In this document: positions 56,707-64,000 of the stretch, in pieces | How the letters are laid out: each line of letters opens with the position of its first letter | Numbering within the stretch: position 1 is the stretch's first letter | NCBI GenBank assembly: GCA_947451145.1 | Contig: CANFXW010000003.1 | Span: forward strand, 1-64,000 | Direction of reading: 5' to 3' | DNA from: Sphingomonadaceae bacterium | Lineage (GTDB): Bacteria > Pseudomonadota > Alphaproteobacteria > Sphingomonadales > Sphingomonadaceae | Length of the DNA: 64,000 nucleotides | Program-made: the position numbers and the translations under genes | Notes under the pieces: generated by a model | What the model saw: the letters and a program-made list of their open reading frames with translations, nothing else | The model's database searches: none | Told to the model about the DNA's origin: nothing

Positions 56707-57831
56707 TCACGTCCCCGGCTGAACAATCCACTTGCCGCTGTTCTGGTATTCCGGATTGATCTGCGATTCAGGCAGCTTGTCGCCGCGGTACTGCCGGTCG
56801 CCCCCGCGCTGCTGGACTTCGGGGGCATAGTTGGGGGTCGGGGCCGTGCGCACCGGGGCGAGGCCGCCCATGACGGGAGCCACCGCGCCATCCTGCGCTT
56901 GCTTGAAGCCTGCCGCATAAGCGCGTTCGATCGCCAGTGGATCGAGCGAGGGATCGGGGCCAAGCGGGGCATTGCTGCGCGGGCGCGGCGCGGCAACCGG
57001 CTCGCCGCCGCCATAGGCAAAGCGGAATGTCTGCGCCGATCCTGCTGGCCCGCGAAGCTGGAAGAACTGGTGTGCGCCGATGGTCTGGACCAGATCCATC
57101 GTCTTGTCCCACACCGGGTGCACAGCGATGGTGTGATAATGGGTCGATAGCCCGATTGGCCGATAGACATAGCCTGCCAGCGCCGCGCGGGCGACGTTCT
57201 CTGCGCGCAGCCAGAACTGGCGGTTCGGCACGCGGCCGAGCGCGCCATCGCAAGTGAAAGTGAACTGGCAGCCGGTCACCCGCTCACTGCCCTGATAGAC
57301 CACACCGCAGACGGTGTTGGGGAAGGCCGGGTGGGCGACGCGATTGAGGATCACCTGGGCGACAGCGCGCTGGCCATCGTCGGGCTCGCTGGCGGCTTCG
57401 TAGTAGATGGCCTGGGTCAGGCAGGTAAGCGCGCGGGTTCCGTCGGTGCCGCTTCCGGTGATCAGCATGGAACGGGCGGCAGCAGTTACCGAACCGGGGT
57501 CAGCATCAGAGTGTGCGCCCATGGCATCCACCTGCGGCGCATTATCGGGCGCGAGGTAATAGAAGGCCGAGCCGGGGAAGCTGTCACCCTGCCGCTCAAA
57601 CGGCATCGGTTCGATCTTGAGCTCGGCATTGCCGGCATCGCCAACCTCAAAGCTGCGCCACTCCGAAGGGGCAGCAAAGGCGGGCACGGCAAAGGCGGCG
57701 AGCAGGGCCAGAGCGCGGCGACCGGCGTGGCGGCGGCGCTTGGGCATGGCGACCCCCACGGCACGGCGATGCAGCCGCGCGGAGAAATCGCGCGGTGCCG
57801 GTTCGCTGGCCAGAGGGTCAAAAAGGTTCAT
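56707..57831 (-). CDS. SleB-type cell-wall hydrolase
   Basis: A 374-residue protein with a cytoplasmic basic N terminus, one helix (RRALALLAAFAVPAFA, possibly a signal anchor) and the Hydrolase_2 (SleB/CwlJ) domain: ALTCLTQAIYYEAASEPDDGQRAVAQVILNRVAHPAFPNTVCGVVYQGS in outline, with the catalytic Glu in YYEAASE, and SERVTGCQFTFTCDGALG. The C-terminal tail is Pro/Gln-rich. In Gram-negatives such proteins are thought to act as muramidases in growth or division. I chose the ATG at 57831 (AGGAAG just upstream). A palindromic repeat follows its 3' end. Confidence 0.85.
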   Translation of the reverse strand: MNLFDPLASEPAPRDFSARLHRRAVGVAMPKRRRHAGRRALALLAAFAVPAFAAPSEWRSFEVGDAGNAELKIEPMPFERQGDSFPGSAFYYLAPDNAPQVDAMGAHSDADPGSVTAAARSMLITGSGTDGTRALTCLTQAIYYEAASEPDDGQRAVAQVILNRVAHPAFPNTVCGVVYQGSERVTGCQFTFTCDGALGRVPNRQFWLRAENVARAALAGYVYRPIGLSTHYHTIAVHPVWDKTMDLVQTIGAHQFFQLRGPAGSAQTFRFAYGGGEPVAAPRPRSNAPLGPDPSLDPLAIERAYAAGFKQAQDGAVAPVMGGLAPVRTAPTPNYAPEVQQRGGDRQYRGDKLPESQINPEYQNSGKWIVQPGT

Positions 57832-58021
57832 CGTCTTCCTGTGTTTGCGATACGCGCCTTCGCGCGTAACCCCATTCGAGCGCACTTTGCATCCGCCGAA
57901 TCCGCACTGTGCCGAAGGGGGACAGGGTTCCCCGATAGCCTTAATCGGTTAACGGCTGCTTTTGCCGGGGCACGAAAGCTTGCCCAATTCGCAGGTGCAG
58001 CGTAGAGGCGGCCCAACGTCA
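57832..58021. other. Divergent promoter region between the SleB gene and the B12 operon
   Basis: A 190-base stretch, presumably with both promoters. TTAATCGGTTAACGG near 57940-57955 is an A/T-richer patch with a GTTAAC palindrome. I cannot assign -35/-10 boxes reliably. The riboswitch begins at its right edge. Confidence 0.35.
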
Positions 58022-58178
58022 TGGGTGCTTGAGAGATCAGGCCTAAGAGGGAAGTGAGTGTAATGCTCACGCTGCCCCCGCAACTGTGACCGGGGAGTTC
58101 TGCGTCCCACATGCCACTGGCTCTCGAGCTGGGAAGGCGGACACAGAGCATTGATCCGGGAGCCAGGAGACCTGCCCA
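58022..58178 (+). ncRNA. Cobalamin (B12) riboswitch
   Basis: Conserved parts appear in the correct order: the AGAGGGAAGTGAGTGTAATG entry, GCTGCCCCCGCAACTGTGACCG (core with CCCGCAACTGT) at about 58071, GCCACTGG at 58113, CTGGGAAGGCGG at about 58129 and the 3' GAGCCAGGAGACCTGCC at about 58160-58176. These match the adenosylcobalamin riboswitch consensus. It lies upstream of btuB and would lower btuBFCD expression when B12 is plentiful. Two later hairpins (58226-58245, GCCCGC/GCGGGC; 58257-58271, GAACGA/TCGTTC, just before the ribosome site) may form the expression platform. Confidence 0.95.
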
Positions 58179-58289
58179 GGACGGTCGTTCCGCAGCCGGG
58201 CGGGGTGTATCGGTTGTAAGCAGGGGCCCGCGATTTCGTGCGGGCAGCCTCGCCATGAACGACTTTCGTTCATGTGTGGAGGTTTTTGC

Positions 58290-60188
58290 GTGAAATATCT
58301 GTTTTTATTGGGTTGTTCATTCGTTTTGGCTGGTCCGGCGCTGGCTCAGGGCGTTTCGATTGAAAGCGTAGTTGAGGACGGGCTCTATGATCCGGTCGGA
58401 AAGAAGTCCGAAGAGTTCACGATTGTCGTCACGGGCAATAAGCTGGCGATTGATCAGACCGGTCAGTCTGTCAGCGTAGTCGGCACTGCCGAACTAGCCT
58501 CCGTCCAGGGCCCCGATCTCACCCGCTCGCTCGAGCGTCTGCCCGGCGTCACCATTACCCGCAACGGCGGGATCGGCAACTTCACCGGCCTGCGCCTGCG
58601 CGGAGCGGATGCCGAGCAATTGCTGGTGCTGGTCGATGGCGTGCGCGTTGCCGATCAGGCCTCGCCAGCTGGCGGATATGACCTTGGCGGTTTGATGAGT
58701 GGCGGCGTGGCCAAGATCGAATTGCTGCGCGGATCGAACTCGGTGGTCTGGGGCAGTCAGGCGATTGGCGGCGTACTTGCTGTCACCAGCAAGGAACTGA
58801 ACGGCGTTGAAGCCAGCGCCGAATATGGCTCACGCAATAGTGTGGATGCCAACCTTACCGGCGGACTGTCGGGTTCCGGCTACGGCGTTACCGTCAACAC
58901 CGGCTACACCCGCACCGATGGCATTTCGACCGCCGCCATCGGCACCGAGCCAGACCCTTTCCGCCAATGGCACGTTGGCGGGCGTGGTCATGTGGAACTG
59001 GCGAGCGGCCTTAGTGCCACGCTAACCGCACGTTATGCCGACGCTAAATTGTCGATCGATGGCTTCCCGGCACCCAACTACACCTTCGCCGATACGCCCG
59101 AGTTTCAGACCACTCGCGAGGCATCGGGCCGGGCTGGGCTGGAATACCGCGCGGACAGATTCAGCCTGAACGGCGGCTTCGCCATCAGCGATACCCGCCG
59201 GGCCTATTTCGATCCGACCTTCGGCACCGCGCCTAACTACGAAACCTTCGGCCGCAGTGAGCGCGCTGAACTGAACGGTCACGCCGATCTACCCTCTGAT
59301 TTCACACTCGATTTCGGCGCGGAAACCGAATGGAGCCGGTTTCACACCAGCTTCGATCCGGTCCACAGCGCGCGGCTTTCGAGCGGCCATGCCTTGCTGG
59401 GTTACCACGCAGACGGACTGAACCTGTCGGGCGGCGTGCGGCTGGATGACCATTCGCGCTTCGGCTCGCACTGGACCTTTGGCGCGAACGGTTCCTACGA
59501 CGTCGGTGGCGGCTGGCGGCTGCGCGCCAGTTATGGCGAGGGGTTCAAGGCGCCAACCTTGTTCCAGCTGCTTTCAGACTACGGCAACCTTGGCCTGCAC
59601 CCCGAAACCAGCCGCTCCTTGGATGTGGGCATCGAGAAGGGTGACCGCAACGGCACCCTCCATTTCGCCGCCACCCTGTTCCGGCGCGACAGTAAGGACC
59701 TTATCGATTTCGTCTCGTGCTTCGGGTTGAGCACCGGCATCTGCACCAATCGTCCGTTCGGCACTTACAGCAACATCAATCGCGCCCGCGCCGAGGGGTT
59801 TGAGCTGGAGAGCGATGTGAAGCCCGCCGATAACCTCAGCTTCCACGCCGCCTACTCCTTTGTGAAGGCGGTCAATCGCGGCAATGGCAAGGATCTCGCC
59901 CGCCGCCCGCGCCATGCGGTTTCGGTTTCGGGCGACTGGACCACGCCGTTGGCAGGTCTCGCGCTGGGGGTCGATTTGCGGATGGTTTCGGGCAGCTTTG
60001 ACGATGCCGGAAACTTCACCCGGCTCGATGGCTATCCCCTCGTCACCCTGCGCGCCTCGCTGCCAGTGAGTGAAGCTTTCGAGCTCTATGGCCGTGTCGA
60101 GAATGTCGGCGGCGTCCATTACCAGACCGCCGCCGGTTACGGCACCGCCGGACGCAGCGCCTTTGTTGGCGCGAGGGCGAAGTTCTGA
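58290..60188 (+). CDS. btuB: TonB-dependent cobalamin receptor BtuB
   Basis: The outer-membrane gate for vitamin B12. The 632-residue precursor has a signal peptide (KYLFLLGCSFVLAGPALAQ), the TonB box TIVVTG, a plug (ARRLERLPGVTITRNGGIG-like SLERLPGVTITRNGGIGNFTGLRLRGADAEQLLVLVDGVRV) and a beta-barrel ending in Phe (FVGARAKF). The start is GTG at 58290, with GGAGG seven bases upstream and a correct signal peptide. The riboswitch and following btuFCD genes fix its role. Confidence 0.95.
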   Translation: MKYLFLLGCSFVLAGPALAQGVSIESVVEDGLYDPVGKKSEEFTIVVTGNKLAIDQTGQSVSVVGTAELASVQGPDLTRSLERLPGVTITRNGGIGNFTGLRLRGADAEQLLVLVDGVRVADQASPAGGYDLGGLMSGGVAKIELLRGSNSVVWGSQAIGGVLAVTSKELNGVEASAEYGSRNSVDANLTGGLSGSGYGVTVNTGYTRTDGISTAAIGTEPDPFRQWHVGGRGHVELASGLSATLTARYADAKLSIDGFPAPNYTFADTPEFQTTREASGRAGLEYRADRFSLNGGFAISDTRRAYFDPTFGTAPNYETFGRSERAELNGHADLPSDFTLDFGAETEWSRFHTSFDPVHSARLSSGHALLGYHADGLNLSGGVRLDDHSRFGSHWTFGANGSYDVGGGWRLRASYGEGFKAPTLFQLLSDYGNLGLHPETSRSLDVGIEKGDRNGTLHFAATLFRRDSKDLIDFVSCFGLSTGICTNRPFGTYSNINRARAEGFELESDVKPADNLSFHAAYSFVKAVNRGNGKDLARRPRHAVSVSGDWTTPLAGLALGVDLRMVSGSFDDAGNFTRLDGYPLVTLRASLPVSEAFELYGRVENVGGVHYQTAAGYGTAGRSAFVGARAKF

Positions 60189-61012
60189 AGCGGCTTGGCG
60201 CCTTGATCGCGCTGGTGCTGGGGTCTTGCGCCCCGGCACCACACGCTCATGCGCCAGCGGCTGAGCCCCGTATCGTCAGCCTCAACCCCTGCACTGATGC
60301 GGTGCTGGCTGAGGTTGCCGATCCGGGCCAGTTGCTTGCTCTTTCAAGCTACAGCCGCGATCCGGCGTCGAGTTCGATGGACTTGGCACTAGCGCGCCGC
60401 CTGCCTTCTACCAATGGCTCGGTGGAAGAGGTTATGGCGCTACAGCCCGATCTGGTGCTGTCAGGCAGCTACACCGCGCCAGCCACCCGCGCGGCCTTTG
60501 CCGATCTGGGCTTGCGACTGGAGGAATTCGGCATTGCCTCCACCGTGACCGAGAGCGAGGCGCAGGTGCGTCGTATCGCTGCGCTCGCGGGCCACCCTGA
60601 TCGCGGCGAGGCACTGGTGGCGCGGATTGAGGCGGCCTTGGCCAGCGCTGCCCCGCCCAAAACCGCCGCGCCAATCCCCGCCGTAATATGGGAATCGGGC
60701 GGCATCGTCGCCGGAAATGACACCCTGATCGCCGACCTGCTCCGCCGCACCGGCTTCACCAATTTCGCCGCCGCGCGGGGGCTGGGGCAGGCGCAAGTTC
60801 TGCCTTTGGAGCGGATGCTGGCCGATCCGCCGAAGGTTATCCTCGCCGCCGGGAATGCCTATGCGCAGGAGGACCGGATGCTGACCCACCCGGCCTTGGC
60901 GGGGCTGAAAAATGTGCGCCGCGCGCGGCTCGATCCGGCCTTGCTGTGGTGCGGCGGGCCGACGATTGAGAAGGCTGCAGTTCGTCTGAAGGCGGTGAGG
61001 AGCGCGCTATGA
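60185..61012 (+). CDS. btuF: Cobalamin-binding periplasmic lipoprotein BtuF (probable CTG start)
   Basis: A class III substrate-binding protein that delivers B12 to BtuCD. The protein has the family opening PRIVSLNPCTDAVLAEVADPGQLLALSSYSRDP, VEEVMALQPDLVLSG and a late GGPTIEKAAVRL. No ATG exists near the N terminus. The in-frame TTG at 60203 leaves only eight residues before the lipobox Cys and has no ribosome site. The CTG at 60185 gives MKRLGALIALVLGSCAP, a textbook lipoprotein signal with lipobox LGSC, and has GAGGG seven bases upstream. It overlaps the btuB stop as CTGA, as the next two junctions overlap as ATGA. The CTG start is therefore my choice; length 275. Confidence 0.82.
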   Translation: MKRLGALIALVLGSCAPAPHAHAPAAEPRIVSLNPCTDAVLAEVADPGQLLALSSYSRDPASSSMDLALARRLPSTNGSVEEVMALQPDLVLSGSYTAPATRAAFADLGLRLEEFGIASTVTESEAQVRRIAALAGHPDRGEALVARIEAALASAAPPKTAAPIPAVIWESGGIVAGNDTLIADLLRRTGFTNFAAARGLGQAQVLPLERMLADPPKVILAAGNAYAQEDRMLTHPALAGLKNVRRARLDPALLWCGGPTIEKAAVRLKAVRSAL

Positions 61013-61989
61013 CTCGCCTCAATCTCACCCTGTTGATCCTGCTGGCACTCGCAGTGCCACTGTCATTGCTCGCGGGGCAAGTGTGGATCGATCCATTCCA
61101 TCCGGCACTACCCAACGCCACCACCATCCTGATGCAACTGCGCTTGCCGAGAGCTGTTCTTGCGCTGGCGGTTGGCGGCGGACTGGGCGCGGCAGGAGCG
61201 GCAATGCAGGGTTATCTGCGTAACCCGCTCGCCGATCCGGGTCTGTTCGGGATAGCACCCTGCGCGGCACTTGGGGCGGTACTCTCGTTCTGGACGGGAT
61301 TTGCGGCATCGGCCTTCACCCTGCCGCTGTTTGCCCTTCTGGGGGCGGGATCGGCGATGGCTCTGCTCGGCCTTATCGCCGGACGTGATGGCGGTGTGGC
61401 GACCTTTACCCTCGCGGGCATGATGCTCGCCAGTCTGGCCGGGGCCCTGATGAGCCTGGCCATCAGCCTTTCGCCGACACCCTTTGCCCTGTCCGAAATC
61501 GTCACCTGGCTGATGGGGGCACTGGCGGACCGGTCCTGGCGCGATGTCTGGATTGCCGTGCCGGGGGCGCTGCTCGGGATAGCCCTCCTGCGCGCATCCG
61601 GTCGCGGGCTCGATGCGCTGTTGCTGGGTGAGCCGGTTGCCCGCTCTCTCGGCATCGATCCGCGCCGCCTGCAGTGGCTGCTGATTGCAGGCGTTGGTCT
61701 TACAGTTGGCAGCGGCGTCGCGGTGGCCGGGATCATCGGCTTTGTCGGGCTGGTCGTGCCGCATCTGGTGCGTCCGTTGACCGACCGGCGGCCTTCGCAG
61801 TTGATCATTCCAAGCGCGCTGGCGGGGGCGCTGTTGCTGCTTTGCGCCGATGTTGTCTGCCGCCTGATCCCTCTGGCAGGCGGCGAACTGCGACTGGGCA
61901 TCGCGCTCAGCCTGATCGGCGCGCCGTTCTTCCTGATGCTCCTGCTGCGGATGCGGCGCGGGTTGAGTGATGACGGGGGCTGGGCATGA
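61009..61989 (+). CDS. btuC: Cobalamin ABC transporter permease BtuC
   Basis: A 326-residue FecCD-family permease with about ten helices. PRAVLALAVGGGLGAAGAAMQGYLRNPLADPGLFGIAPCAALGAVL is the classical FecCD signature (LA-G-xx-GAxQ...RNPLA-P-LG), and the C-terminal part GIIGFVGLVVPHLVRPLTDRR with the coupling-helix DRRPSQLIIPSALAGALLL is present. The ATG overlaps the btuF stop (ATGA) and its own stop overlaps btuD likewise. Confidence 0.95.
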   Translation: MTRLNLTLLILLALAVPLSLLAGQVWIDPFHPALPNATTILMQLRLPRAVLALAVGGGLGAAGAAMQGYLRNPLADPGLFGIAPCAALGAVLSFWTGFAASAFTLPLFALLGAGSAMALLGLIAGRDGGVATFTLAGMMLASLAGALMSLAISLSPTPFALSEIVTWLMGALADRSWRDVWIAVPGALLGIALLRASGRGLDALLLGEPVARSLGIDPRRLQWLLIAGVGLTVGSGVAVAGIIGFVGLVVPHLVRPLTDRRPSQLIIPSALAGALLLLCADVVCRLIPLAGGELRLGIALSLIGAPFFLMLLLRMRRGLSDDGGWA

Positions 61990-62717
61990 TCCTGTCAGCC
62001 GGGAACCTTGGCCTCAGCGGCCGCCTGAACGGCATTTCCTGTTCGCTCAGCTCGGGCAGGATCACCGCCATTTGCGGGCCGAATGGTGCAGGGAAATCGA
62101 GCCTGCTCGCCTGCCTTGCCGGTCTGCTGGAGCAGGAGGTAGGTGAAGTCAGCCTTGATGGCCGGTCGCTCGCTTCGATGCGACCCAATGAGCGCGCGCA
62201 GGCCATCGGCTATCTGCCGCAGGTGCCGCAGGTCGCGTGGGATGTCAGCGTGGAAACGCTGGTCGCTCTTGGCCGGGTGCCGTGGCCGGGCAGCGGTAGC
62301 GCAGAAGTCGAAAGTGCGCTTGCCGCGATGGATCTGGCCGCGCTGCGCCATCGCCCAATGTCCCGGCTATCGGGCGGTGAACGCGCACGGGTACTGCTGG
62401 CGCGGGTGCTGGCAGGGGAACCGCAATGGCTGCTCGCCGACGAGCCGCTTGCCTCACTCGATCTCGCCCATGCCCAAGCGATCATGGCCCGCTTCCGCGC
62501 CGAGGCGGATCGGGGCAGGGGCGTGATTGTGGTCCTGCACGATCTGGCAGCAGCGATGAACCATGCCGACCGGGTGATCGTGTTGGAAAACGGCGCGATT
62601 GTTGCCGATGGACCGCCCGAACTGGCGCTCGCCGAAAAAGTTGTCGCGCGGGTTTGGCAGATCAAAGCAAACTGGCTTGGCGAGCCGGGGGCGAAGGCTC
62701 TGGCGATAGCTAACTGA
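61986..62717 (+). CDS. btuD: Cobalamin ABC transporter ATPase BtuD
   Basis: A 243-residue nucleotide-binding protein. Walker A is GPNGAGKSS, the Q-loop is YLPQVPQV, the ABC signature is LSGGERARV, Walker B is WLLADEPLASLD and the switch His is in VVLHDLAAA. It powers BtuC. With btuB, btuF and btuC it makes the B12 uptake route complete from outer membrane to cytoplasm apart from TonB/ExbBD. Confidence 0.95.
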   Translation: MILSAGNLGLSGRLNGISCSLSSGRITAICGPNGAGKSSLLACLAGLLEQEVGEVSLDGRSLASMRPNERAQAIGYLPQVPQVAWDVSVETLVALGRVPWPGSGSAEVESALAAMDLAALRHRPMSRLSGGERARVLLARVLAGEPQWLLADEPLASLDLAHAQAIMARFRAEADRGRGVIVVLHDLAAAMNHADRVIVLENGAIVADGPPELALAEKVVARVWQIKANWLGEPGAKALAIAN

Positions 62718-62761
62718 GCTATTCACTGGTCAGTCATCACTGCCGCACATATAGAGCAGCC

Positions 62762-64000
62762 ATGACTGCACTTGCTCGCGCCGCCGTTCGCCGCTTCTCC
62801 GCCTTCTTGCCCCTGCTTTTGCTGGCTGGCGCACCTGCTTTGGGAGCGAAGCCGCCGGTCGCGCCTGCCCCCGCTGCACAGCCTTCACCGCCGCCAGCCG
62901 ATACCGGCCCGTGGCTCTATCGCGGCAGTGACGTGCCGCAGGATAAAGAGTGGACCTTTGGCGAGCTGCCAAACGGCCTGCGCTATGCCGTGCGCAAGAA
63001 CGGGGTGCCGCCCGGGCAAGTTTCAATCCGGGTGCGCGTTGATGCCGGATCTCTGAATGAAAACGATGACGAGCGCGGCTTTGCGCACTTCATCGAACAT
63101 CTGGTGTTCCGCCAGTCAAAGTATCTGGCCGATGGCGAGGCGATCCACACCTGGCAGCGGCTGGGCGCGACCTTTGGTTCGGATACCAACGCCGAAACCA
63201 CGCCGACCAGTACAACCTTCAAGATCGACCTGCCGGGTGCGACGCCTGCCTCGCTCGATGAGAGTTTCAAGCTGCTTTCGGGCATGGTGATCTATCCCTC
63301 GCTCAGCGCAGCAAACATCAAAACCGACCTGCCGATTGTCCTATCTGAAAAGCGCGAGCGCGGCGGCGCGGCGGCGCGGGTCAGCGATGCCATGCACGAA
63401 CTGCTCTATGCCGGGCAGCGGCTGGCCATGCGCGATCCGATCGGCACCGAGCCAACGCTTAATGCCGCCACCGAGCAATCGATCCGCGCCTTCCATTCGC
63501 GCTGGTATCGCCCGGAAAACACAGTGGTTATCGTAGCAGGCGATGCCGAGACAAAAGACCTTGCGGCGCTGGTTACCAAGTGGTTCTTGGAATGGCCGGT
63601 GAAGGGGCCGCACGTCGATACGCCGTCGTTTGGCGATCCGGTCTTGCCCGCTGACGCGGCACCTGCCTCCGCCGATACCTTGGCTCCCGTCGGCAATGCT
63701 GTGGTTCTCACCGAACCCGACCTGCCGCGCACGGTTACCTGGGCTGTGATGCGCCCTTGGCGGCAGGTGCACGATTCCATCGCCTACAATCAGGGCCTGA
63801 TGATTGACAATGTCGCCACCCAGATCATCAACCGCCGTCTGGTCACCAAGGCCCGCGCCGGAGGAACTTTCCTCGATGCACGGATCGACCGCCAGAAAAT
63901 GAGCCGTACGGTCGATGGCACATTCGTCTCGGTTGCACCGATCGGGCCGGACTGGAAAGCCGCGATCAAGGACGTGCGCGCTGTCATCGCCGATGCCTCG
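62762..64000 (+). CDS. M16-family zinc metallopeptidase (5' part, runs off the window)
   Basis: An open frame of 413 codons without stop to the window edge. It has a signal peptide (FLPLLLLAGAPALGA) and a Pro/Ala-rich linker. The M16 domain begins WTFGELPNGLRYAVRKNGVPPGQVSIRVRVDAGSLNENDDERG, with the inverted zinc motif HFIEH (H109, E112, H113) and the downstream Glu region LSEKRERGG. The second M16 domain lies beyond the window; full proteins of this type have about 950 residues. It begins 45 bases after btuD and might share its transcript, though an own promoter is equally likely (TATAGA at 62750). Confidence 0.9.
   Translation, partial: MTALARAAVRRFSAFLPLLLLAGAPALGAKPPVAPAPAAQPSPPPADTGPWLYRGSDVPQDKEWTFGELPNGLRYAVRKNGVPPGQVSIRVRVDAGSLNENDDERGFAHFIEHLVFRQSKYLADGEAIHTWQRLGATFGSDTNAETTPTSTTFKIDLPGATPASLDESFKLLSGMVIYPSLSAANIKTDLPIVLSEKRERGGAAARVSDAMHELLYAGQRLAMRDPIGTEPTLNAATEQSIRAFHSRWYRPENTVVIVAGDAETKDLAALVTKWFLEWPVKGPHVDTPSFGDPVLPADAAPASADTLAPVGNAVVLTEPDLPRTVTWAVMRPWRQVHDSIAYNQGLMIDNVATQIINRRLVTKARAGGTFLDARIDRQKMSRTVDGTFVSVAPIGPDWKAAIKDVRAVIADAS

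Noticed and set aside
60203..60205. TTG as btuF start
   Set aside because: It leaves a signal peptide with no basic n-region and no ribosome site; CTG at 60185 explains the data better.

Overview
The window is a GC-rich bacterial chromosome segment. Gene content and protein style point to an alphaproteobacterium of the order Sphingomonadales (Novosphingobium/Erythrobacter-like; inferred, not proven). Supporting signs are many TonB-dependent receptors, cytochrome P450s, the secB / Tim44-like / mltA / smr neighbourhood, coaBC-dut coupling, a tad/cpa pilus locus, DUF4139, DUF4197 and SleB-type proteins, and several families of nested palindromic intergenic repeats. I see no rRNA, no tRNA, no CRISPR array, no insertion sequence with a transposase and no prophage. 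About 60 protein genes are supported. The left edge cuts a gene whose stop overlaps coaBC. The right edge cuts an M16 metallopeptidase gene.

Layout. 1-3.7 kb: coaBC, dut and an EmrB-type MFS exporter. 3.7-8.8 kb (minus): a DUF4136 lipoprotein, a fucosyltransferase-like gene translationally coupled to trpS, murJ and secB. 9-11.5 kb: Tim44-like protein, mltA and smr; smr carries an intergenic-type palindrome in frame. 11.5-16.8 kb: aroC (minus), a five-gene run ABM / ArsC-like / pnuC / nadR-type kinase / small membrane protein, ubiG (minus) and lysC. 17-22.4 kb: nitronate monooxygenase, a VOC protein, DUF4197, then two tandem DUF4139 genes (minus). 22.5-30.5 kb: clpB with a heat-shock-type promoter, a TauD-like oxygenase divergent from a P-loop sulfotransferase-like protein, and a 1080-residue TonB receptor. 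30.8-33.8 kb: SDR, TetR, an MTA-phosphorylase-type enzyme and MarR.

33.8-41.1 kb (minus): cpaA-cpaB-cpaC-cpaD-cpaE-tadB-tadC, a tight-adherence pilus locus notable for having no cpaF ATPase and no Flp pilin gene. 41.2-47.7 kb: an alpha/beta hydrolase, a DauA-like FAD oxidoreductase, small exported proteins, a TRIC/UPF0126 membrane protein and two tandem P450s behind a promoter overlapped by a 9+9 palindrome. 47.7-55.9 kb (minus): the TCA block mdh-sucD-sucA-sucB-lpdA without sucC, its junctions filled with palindromic repeats. 56-57.8 kb: a small unknown protein and a SleB-type hydrolase. 58-62.7 kb: a cobalamin riboswitch followed by btuB-btuF-btuC-btuD, a complete B12 uptake operon in which every junction is a four-base stop/start overlap. 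62.8 kb to the end: M16 peptidase.

The most unusual signals are: (i) a DUF4139 protein with a TonB-box/plug-like segment after a poly-proline run; (ii) the palindromic repeat translated inside smr; (iii) a probable CTG start for btuF; (iv) the tad locus without its motor ATPase; (v) a highly structured lysC-downstream gap ending in a minus-strand terminator with no minus-strand gene to serve; (vi) at least five different nested-palindrome families, two copies of one bracketing lpdA.
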